This document shows positions 12,033-19,647 of a stretch of DNA of 64,000 bases, in pieces (position 1 is the first letter of the stretch; each line of letters begins with the position of its first letter). The translations under genes and the position numbers were made by a program. The notes under the pieces were generated by a model. The model saw only the letters and a list, made by a program, of their open reading frames with translations, did no database searches and was not told the DNA's origin. The stretch covers positions 13,371,814-13,435,813 of the forward strand of contig CP136063.1 of assembly GCA_032622095.1 (NCBI GenBank), given 5' to 3'. Source of the stretch: Siphonodentalium dalli. Taxonomy: Eukaryota; Mollusca; Scaphopoda; Gadilida; Siphonodentaliidae.

Positions 12033-13145
12033 ACCCGACTTCGTCCGGGCTATTCAAAAACCAAATTTCAAGTCGATTGCTCCACCCGTTTCCTAGATCT
12101 CGTCTGCGCATGCGCGAAGCTGGTGTCGCACGTGCTCGGCGACCCGATAAAATTCGTATCCGGGGCAAGATACATTCACATACCAAATTTCAAGTCGATA
12201 GCTACACCCGTTTCCGAGATATATAGCCCAATGTCATTTGCGGATACCTCGGCCGGTGATGAGTTAACGCGACACAGTCAAATGCATCGGCAGGGTGAGA
12301 GTTAACGTAATCTAACTTTATGACCTCTGACGACGTCATAGAAGTTACGCATTGATTTTATCCTGATAAAAGCATCGTACCACTTGTACCTAATAATTGA
12401 GGCAGATAACTAAAACGGATACATACATATTATATATCGTTGGAAAGATGAAGCCACACAGATTCTAACCGTGCAAATTATATGACTGGCAATTTATTAT
12501 TCGCGCTATATCGTATCGATTTGTGAGCACCGAACTAAAATATATTAGCGCAAAACGGCGTAAAAATAGATTTGACCTCCGCACGTGAAAAGTTGACCTC
12601 GCACGGACAAATAAATATGCCTATGTTCGTCTCCGGCCGAAAATACCCTAAAATACCAAATTTCATCGAAATTGGCTTAGTCGTTTTGGAGTCCATCGAT
12701 TTCAAACACACACACAAACAAACAAACACATACACACACACACACACAGATCTTTCAAAATATATAATAGACTAGCCGATGAGCCCGACGTTGTCCGGGC
12801 TATTCAAAAACAAAATTTCAAGTCGATAGCTCTACCCGTTTCCGAGATCTGGTCTGCGCATGCGCGAAGCTGGCGTCGCACGGACTCGGCGACCCGATAA
12901 AAATCGTATCCGGGGCAAGATACATTCACATAGCAAATTTCAAGTCGATAGCTCCACCCGTTTCCGAGATCTCGTCTGCGCATGCACGAAGCGGGCGCCG
13001 CACGGGCTCGCCAATACGACAACGACGACCGCCTGGTCAAACTACACTCACGTACCAAGTTTCGTCCCGATCGGTCGAGAATCGTAGATTTGTATTAATG
13101 ACAGACAGACAAACAAACATACAGACAGAGGTCTTCAAAATATAT
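12033..13145 (+). mobile_element. RTE/SINE-like 3' tail cluster
   Basis: This insertion of about 1.1 kb splits the protease gene. Two related blocks (12033-12230 and 12777-13000) share motifs such as CAAATTTCAAGTCGATAG and CTGCGCATGCGCGAAGC. Two tails end in (ACAA)n or (CA)n plus TTTCAAAATATATA-type sequence (near 12700-12770 and 13095-13145), preceded by segments reading CCAAATTTCATCGAAATTGG and CCAAGTTTCGTCCCGATCGG. These are typical of RTE-clade LINE 3' ends or SINEs that borrow them. No reverse transcriptase is present. The exact subdivision is uncertain. Confidence 0.6.
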
Positions 13146-13439
13146 ATGAGATTTATTCAAAGAAATTCGATCGAATGTAAAATAAACGTTGGGCGGTTTC
13201 AACATCACCGTACAAACGTATGTGGTATCTACTGCATATTTGCTTTACATTTCTTGAAAAGCGGATATGGTATAAAAGTATTAATTGAAATGAATTTTGA
13301 TGGTGACTACTTCAAAAATGATAGAAACGTATTTGATTGGATTCATAGAAACTATGAGCCCTTACGTAAAGAATCAGAAACATTACCCAAAACATGTATT
13401 TCACAAACTTGTAAGACTTACTGTGAATTCCAGTGTTGA
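13146..13439 (+). pseudogene. Adenovirus-type maturation protease, C-terminal half
   Basis: The frame resumes after the repeat and contains VCGIYCIFALHFLKSGYG, whose first Cys occupies the nucleophile position of the family. The DYFKNDRNVFDWIHRNY segment follows. The open frame starts inside the repeat tail at 13098, so the first residues are not protease. With 11780-12032 it makes up one interrupted gene. AT-rich non-coding sequence follows to about 13640, with a possible poly(A) signal near 13618. Confidence 0.7.
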
Positions 13440-13748
13440 TAAAATGTGTTCATTACCAATTGTTTAAATATGTTATAATCATAATCAATTGTAAATATGT
13501 TGATTGTTAATGATGAAATGTATTACCAAATGTAAAATATGTTCATTGCATTACCAATTATGGATTGTAAATATGATAAATTTATGATCAGTTGTAAATA
13601 TGTTGATTCTTAATTCAAAAATAAAAGTTAAGTTGTTGAAAAACAGTGTCTGTTTTTAATGATCGTCTTCGGCATTGTCGATGAAGATCTTAATTCACCA
13701 AAAAGAAACACATTTGAATTGACGTTTGGGGAAATGTAGAAAAACACA

Positions 13749-14252
13749 ATGACGTCGCCAAGGAAGCCCGCGCGTTTTACATATAATAAATCCCATTTAG
13801 AGTATATCATTTTCTCCACGATGGAATGCGCTGCTACTGATCTTGGATCTTATGTCAGAGCCATCCGTGTATCGGCCCCGATGGACATTGCGGTGTGGGA
13901 GGCCCTTTCCTGGGCAGTGTATTGTACAGGTGAAAAGTTCTTTGAACTATTCACTTTTGTCTGTGCAACTTGGGCTCGCAATCCTACACTGTTCAGTGGA
14001 CAGGAGATAGAACATATCGAATGGCTTGGGACAACAGATGTCTTACTTACGGTGGCGGCAACCCTTCTGCAGAGAAAGCTCCTGTTTTGGAGAGAGAAAA
14101 AGCAATACAGATTAGACGTATCCCCTTTGAAGGGTGTGAGTGTACCCCAAGGTATATTTCCATCTCTCATCGAGGGTTCGCTTGTGTTTCGGGAGTTGGA
14201 TCAACAGGATGGATTTGAGTTCCTAGAGACTCCTTATCCACTTTGCTTGTGA
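13749..14252 (+). CDS. 167-aa ORF, weakly OTU-like, with histone-type 3' end
   Basis: This intact ORF starts at the first ATG of an uninterrupted frame. Residues 45-80 (DIAVWEALSWAVYCTG, then FELFTFVCATWARNP) and 93-117 (WLGTTDVLLTVAATLLQRKL) recall the order of helices and strands in OTU-type proteases. The position normally holding the catalytic Cys is not Cys here (DIAVWEAL), so a peptidase role is doubtful. The OTU link is weak and made by eye. A perfect histone-mRNA stem-loop begins 13 nt after the stop, an arrangement normally restricted to replication-dependent histone genes. The ORF does not look like a histone. It may be a separate retained gene or belong to the Polinton remnant upstream. 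Confidence 0.5.
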   Translation: MTSPRKPARFTYNKSHLEYIIFSTMECAATDLGSYVRAIRVSAPMDIAVWEALSWAVYCTGEKFFELFTFVCATWARNPTLFSGQEIEHIEWLGTTDVLLTVAATLLQRKLLFWREKKQYRLDVSPLKGVSVPQGIFPSLIEGSLVFRELDQQDGFEFLETPYPLCL

Positions 14253-14265
14253 TCTGACGTAAAAC

Positions 14266-14281
14266 GGCCCTTTTCAGGGCC
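14266..14281 (+). promoter_or_regulatory. Histone-mRNA-type 3' stem-loop
   Basis: GGCCCTTTTCAGGGCC is a 6-bp stem with the TTTC loop and matches the animal histone 3' stem-loop consensus exactly. It is preceded by AAAAC and followed by ACACAAAA, giving a plausible CA cleavage context. No clear purine-rich downstream element is visible. It lies 13 nt after the stop codon of the 13749-14252 ORF on the same strand. Confidence 0.75.
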
Positions 14282-14401
14282 ACACAAAAACCTGCTATCA
14301 GATGACTCTTGCATGCCCATTTTCACAGCGCTAGCATCTTCGAATTTATTCGAAGACTTTCGCTTTTGTTAAAAATGCACTGGTAAAGTAGCACAATTTA
14401 C

Positions 14402-14479
14402 TAATGCCTCGATTTTTCTCGGTATGATTATAAGTTCAGTTAGTTCAGCCATTAGAATCCGAGAAAAATAGAAGCATTA
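14402..14479. repeat. Small inverted repeat
   Basis: TAATGCCTCGATTTTTCTCG at 14402 pairs with its near-complement ending at 14479, matching at 19 of 21 positions around a 36-bp loop. A shorter perfect hairpin (TCTTCGAA/TTCGAAGA) lies just upstream near 14337-14356. It is probably a tiny foldback element. Confidence 0.55.
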
Positions 14480-14566
14480 ATAAATTATGATCTTTTCTGT
14501 AAAAAAAACTCTTCGAAGCGCTCACTTTACTTTTTGGAATCTAACACAACCTCTAGACCGACCCTG

Positions 14567-14792
14567 GGCTGACACTCTGGCCCACCCCTCATGAGGTTTG
14601 GTTTGCATTTTTTCTGGCCCACCGCAGCGAGGTAGGTGGGCCAGAACAATCCAAACCAAATCCTACGGCACACTCTGGCCCATGGGCGAGTGTCCCGCAG
14701 CGAGGGGGGGGGGGTGGGCCAGAAAAAAATACAAACCAAATTCTGCGGGACAGAGTGTCCCGCAGCGAGGGGGGTGGGCCAGAGTGTCAGCC
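14567..14792. repeat. G/C-rich foldback element
   Basis: The ends GGCTGACACTCTGGCCCACC (14567) and GGTGGGCCAGAGTGTCAGCC (ending 14792) are inverted copies. Inside are further inverted and direct copies of TGGGCCAGA and GTGTCCCGCAGCGAGG plus a run of nine or more G near 14705. It is strongly palindromic at several scales. It lies just outside the palindrome 2 boundary at 14866. Confidence 0.7.
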
Positions 14793-15489
14793 AATACTAC
14801 TAACAGGAGCGTAGTGCTGAGCGAAACAGAGATTAATTCATTACTTATTGTTCTCCCATACTCGAACTATGATATTATTGATATGTATATCATATGCACG
14901 TCCATGTGATTTCGAAAATTTCCTTTTCCAGTTTCACTCACCGTTGTTACCAGGTCATTCTCCAGGCCAACACACCGATCTGCCATCACAATCACATTTC
15001 TTCCGTTTAGTGGTTAAACGCCGGTATTATCTTCTTAAATGTCTGTATCGAGCATATAACTGCTAACATTAGCTTCATTTAATACACTTTCTGTAACGCT
15101 GTCCTCACTACCATCGCCATCGTTGGCTTATGAAACGCTTGAACTTTTACAAAACAAATCATCAGTGCGCCATTGTTTCAATGTTGAAGGTTGTCCCCAA
15201 GTGACGTCATCGCCCAAAAGAGACTCCAAAATTTACGTTCCGGGGTAGGTTTGATGCCGGTCGATTTACGCGGCCCAGAATGACGGAACAGAATAATCGT
15301 TTACTATGGGCTTTGTTTTTCGATGTTAGAGGGTCGGGGTGAACTCGAAAAAGCATAAATGATACCAAAGTGCGGGGAGTTGCGTCTATCTCTTTAATGT
15401 TCTATTATACTAAAACAACTCCATTGATAACAATACCCCTGCATCCCATCAAAATCTACTTCATTGCCATCCTCATCATTTCACTTTGG

Positions 15490-16225
15490 TATCCCCACCC
15501 AGGTGTACCTTGGTGTTATTCACCCAGGTGTTCCTTGGTGTTTCCTACCCATGTGTACCTTGGTGTTTCCCACCCAGGTGTACCTTGTTGTTTTCTTACC
15601 CAGGTGTACCTTGGTGTTTTCCTGCCCAGGTGTACCTTGGTGTTTCCTTACCTGGGTGTACCTTGGGGTTTTCTAACCCAGGTGCATCTCAATGGGAAAT
15701 CAACCTGGGTAAGAAAACACCAAGGTACACCGGCGTAAGAAAACACCAAGGTACACCTGGGTTGGAAACATCAAGGTACACCTGGGTGGGGAACACCCAG
15801 GTAGGAAACACCAGGGTACACCTGGGTGAATAACACCAAGGTACACCTGGGTGGGAAACACCCAGGTAGGAAACACCAGGGTACACCTGGGTGAATAACA
15901 CCAAGGTAACCTGGGTGGGAAACACCCTGGTAGGAAACATCAGGGTACACCTGGGTGAATAACACCATGGTACACCTGGGTGGGGAAACACCCAGGTAGG
16001 AAACACCAGGGTACACCTGGTGGGAAACACCCAGGTAGGGTACACATGGGTGTGGTCACCTGGGTAATTACACCCAGGTTTATCCATACCAGGGTTTTTA
16101 TCCAGTTTCAGGTGGGTAAATCATGGTAAAACCCAGGTTTAGCGGGGTCTTAATGGTTGGTGGATGTCTTGGTAGATAGATTTTTACCTGGGTTTCGGCC
16201 CAAAAAACCTGGGTGGATTTACCCA
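15490..16225. repeat. Head-to-head minisatellite (left arm)
   Basis: Units of roughly 25-35 bp built on CCCAGGTGTACCTTGGTGTT run in one orientation to about 15690, then the same units run inverted (AACACCAAGGTACACCTGGG) to about 16075, with looser copies to 16225. The orientation switch lies at a short unique stretch around 15690-15705. Long open frames on both strands here are by-products of the repeat. The copy in the right arm is at 52345-53090. Confidence 0.85.
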
Positions 16226-17026
16226 GGTACATTTTTATATGGGCAGTTATGAGATTTAAAACGACTCACCCACCCCAAATACTTTATCCCCTTATTATGA
16301 CAAATTATATAATATGAGCTTTTGATTTTATGTTTAAGTACTGATATATGTATTACTGTGATCATATCTTTGACCAATTATCAGTTATAGCTAATCGCTA
16401 TCGCCAAGGTATGGGTTAAACATCTGTCGATCGTGATCGGCCTCTCGTTTTATATTTGGTTCAAATAGGGGCAGAAATATGAGATTTACCCATATGTACC
16501 GTATGTGAACTGTTAACCTTGTGGGTTGATTTATGAGCTGGGTTTAGAACCACATAATTGGTGTGAGGGTTTCTGGGATTGACCCCCCTAACCTTGGTAT
16601 TCAGTGTAAAATATGTTGTAACTAGACCAACAAATGGCCACATTTAGAATATTTCTAACTTTATGAATTTGAAGTACCAGTTGTAAAATTATTCAATCAT
16701 GTGAGATTGAAGCCACATGGACATCCATGTTGGTCGGTTGATAGAGGTTTATCGTCGTTTCAGCTGCTATGCAATATCACAACATCAGTTTTACTGGTTG
16801 AATGACCACACTAACTGTTAATTGCCCCAATTCGAACTTCGCTGCAGCATTGAAGTTTTATGACTGCGTTTAATGTGAGCGTGCTTTGTGAGTATATGAT
16901 ATGTGTGACCAGTTTTATATTTCGGATCATTATGGTTTTAGTCGCGATAGCACGTTGTTCAATTAATTCTTCATAACGTATCTTCACAGTTGTGATTATT
17001 TTTGACTTTAGGTCTGTTCTACTGCG
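16226..17026. other. Non-coding, AT-rich stretch of left arm
   Basis: No supported gene. Mirrored in the right arm at about 51750-52344. A short segment is missing from the right-arm copy around 16700-16890. Confidence 0.5.
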
Positions 17027-17234
17027 CTATATAACCTACATTTATTCTGTGTTAATGGATGTATACCGCGCTATATGACCTACAGTTATTCTGTGTTAAT
17101 GGATTTATACCGCGCTATATACCGGTACACAGTACACTGATATAACCTACAGTTATTATGTGTTAATGGATTTATACCGCGCGAAATAACCTACAGTTAT
17201 TCTGTGTTAATGGATGTATACCGCGCTATATAAC
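17027..17234 (+). repeat. 44-bp tandem repeat, insertion site of the retrotransposon
   Basis: Units of about 44 bp contain GCGCTATATAACCTACA and TTCTGTGTTAATGGAT, with 4-5 imperfect copies. The LTR element interrupts the last unit after ATAAC, and the rest of that unit resumes at 34831. Right-arm copies lie at about 50395-50531 and 51644-51750. Confidence 0.85.
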
Positions 17235-17455
17235 TGTAGCGGTTTTGGCCTCTTGTGTCACCGAGATCATCCGGAAACCCACGGACACCACTCGGGACGA
17301 CTCACGTGACCCGACTCTTCCCGAAGGTGACGTCATCCGGGAATTCTCTGCACTTCAACGACAGCCTTCAAACCGACAACATCGCTCCGCGCTCAAGACT
17401 TCTATAATAGGTAATTTCATTAGATAACATCACTTATAAACCCTAATCATGTTAT
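17235..17455 (+). repeat. 5' LTR
   Basis: The 221-bp LTR begins TGTAGCGGTTTTGG and ends CATGTTAT. It differs from the 3' LTR at GTGTC versus GTTTC and GTAATTT versus GTAACTT. Border placement follows equal LTR length and the 5-bp duplication. No obvious TATA box was identified with confidence. Confidence 0.93.
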
Positions 17456-19647
17456 ATTGGCGACGAGGTGTTTCGAATTTAACGTGCGTGAAATAAAATG
17501 TAAAGTAGAGTGTAAGTAAATTATAAATGAATTTCTGAATTTTTCTCTTGGAAAATTTTGGCGCGCCAAGCGCCGCCATCTTGCCTTCTTGCCCGAATTT
17601 TCGGCAATTTCCGGAAATGATGGGAATTTTCCAAGAACACGCGTAAAGCAACATAAACCATAAAGTAAACTAACATTCTATTATAAAACCTACATTTACA
17701 ATAATGCACTTGGTAATCTCGTATTTAATGGACATTTTTTCTTTCAGATAGGCCCAATGCCGACGATTAATTCTACACTGTTTCCCTGAATTTGAGTCGT
17801 GCATAGGAGCGCACAATTCATTGTTCAAATTCTTTCTGCAGTGTTTTGCCATGTTTTATTTATTTCATCGAAATAGGCCAACTTTGGAACTTGCACAACA
17901 CTGTTTAATTTTCTTGTCAATGTATTTCGTACTCTTATGATTCAATAAACGATTTGTTTTTTATGTTATTCTCTCGGCAGAAACCGGAATAACATTAGCA
18001 CCCACTAAATGATGTTTCGTTGGTTATCTCGAATATTCGCAACATTGAACATAGCAAATTTGCTTGTAATTTAAATGTAATTTAAAAGGTAAATTCTACG
18101 GGTGTCGCACTCTGGAGCCTTGCTGCTAAAATCACATAAATTGTTGTTGGAAATGCTGGGTGACATGTTTTATGTCACTTATGATATAGTGCGAATATTC
18201 GAAATACAGAAATGCTCATAATAAAACTTATTTTTGCAATAAGTACGATAATTCATTGAGAGCTGTTTTTGCGTGGTGGAATAACTGTCCGAAAGCAGCT
18301 ACTTGATGTAATAAATAAGTCTAAACAGTACTTTTATTTTCATGACATAATTAATTAACATAATATAACGAGGATGCTATCTCTGTTGTGGCGATCGCGC
18401 TTCGCAGGAATAGAACTTCCAATAAACTTGTTAAATTTCATAAAAGAGGTCAATTAGTAAATTAGACAGCGCGGAAGAGGGATTTAAATTTTTGCAATAA
18501 ACCTGGTATCCATTTTTTCGTCCATAAACTAGGTTATAATTAATTTGAATTCGTAGACTTATCTGGCACATTTTGTATTCGGTGTTCATGGATGACATGA
18601 CCACACACGCGTAATCTGTGGTTTTTTTTGTGCGCGATATAACTGTGCCAGTTAAATTAATAATTTTCAGCTGAATATTGTTGTTGTATGTAATGTATTA
18701 CTAGTAGCTGTCCAGTTCACACAAATAACTACTATCAAATTGTTTGAACTTTTTGTGATTTACATTTCTTGAAATTATCTTGTGATAAATAATTTGGTTA
18801 TTAATTTTGTGATTGTGATAAAGAATAATTGATAATATAAAGCATTGTGAACTGAACAGATTGCAGCAACCTATATTTATATTGTATTACCCATTGAACC
18901 CTACTTGTGTTGATGTGCAACCACTGGCACATGTCAAAAAAAGTACCCACTTCTCGAATCATGCCGTTCTCTTCAATTCTTCTCGAGCAAGAGACGCGGG
19001 TCTTGATGAACCTGATCTATTCCCTTTGGATTAATGCAGATTAATTTAATACTTTTTTTCAATTACTCTGCTATTCCGATAAGTTACAGTTACTTAGGAA
19101 GCCGAGCATCATAAGTGTAACGCACTTAAATCAGAATCAGTTAATCTGTTTCTAAACAGATTAATGTATATCACGTAAATTTTGTATTGTAATTGTTGTG
19201 TGATATACCCTCATAGATTAATTTGTTTTTGTGTAGTAAATTATTCAATTGTCTAAGTAAATGAGCAGCTTATAATTTATGTGTGATAATTGTTTTGGTA
19301 ATAAGATATTTTTGTATTAATTTATTTTTGCTGCTCGTAGATTAATTTTTATAAGATAAGATTATTATGAGGAATGTATTAATTTAAAAGGGAATAGCAT
19401 AACATCAGTATTCCAATTAATGAAGTCTTCACAGGTGTTACTCGCAGTCAATAATTAAAGCGGACGTTCCGTTTATTTTGCTAAAGTAATACCAGTGTGA
19501 TTTAGTTTCGACCGTCAGATAAACGCGGACAATCCGTTTGATAGGTTGAGAAAGGCTAATAAGACCAAAACTATCGAAGGCGACTATTAAAGGTAAGGCG
19601 GAAAATCCGTTTATTTTTACCAAAGCACAACCAGGTGAGTATACATA
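17456..19647 (+). other. Retrotransposon leader
   Basis: This 2.2-kb stretch contains no credible gene. A TGG-initiated candidate primer-binding site (TGGCGACGAGGTGTTTCG, 17458-17475) lies two bases after the LTR; I could not match it confidently to a particular tRNA. The end of the leader has three small hairpins (19461-19609) and a strong splice donor (CAG/GTGAGT, 19632-19640) just before the gag ATG. Confidence 0.7.
19461..19609 (+). promoter_or_regulatory. Three CGGA-NNN-TCCG mini-hairpins before gag
   Basis: CGGACGTTCCG (19461-19471), CGGACAATCCG (19526-19536) and CGGAAAATCCG (19599-19609) keep the same 4-bp stem with three different loops. Each is preceded by G and followed by TTT. The first and third sit in a longer duplicated segment. 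Their position just upstream of gag suggests a possible RNA packaging or translation signal. This is inference. Confidence 0.35.

Larger units (their letters stand above)
9785..13640 (+). mobile_element. Polinton/Maverick-like remnant
   Basis: Three neighbouring gene remnants on the same strand match the capsid module of Polinton/Maverick elements: a small basic protein, a double-jelly-roll-type major capsid protein and an adenovirus-type cysteine protease. No protein-primed DNA polymerase, integrase or packaging ATPase is visible, and no terminal inverted repeat was found. The left edge abuts the element end at 9784. A candidate poly(A) signal (AATAAA) lies near 13618. It is a decayed fragment, not a functional element. 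Confidence 0.75.

Noticed and set aside
15370-16087. Long open frames on both strands encoding Gly/Val/Pro/Cys-rich proteins (also at 52487-53205)
   Set aside because: They follow the minisatellite unit in several frames at once and have no domain; they are products of the repeat.
17458-17475. Assigning the primer-binding site to a specific tRNA
   Set aside because: It begins TGG next to the LTR, but the T-arm spacing does not fit when extended, so I cannot name the tRNA.
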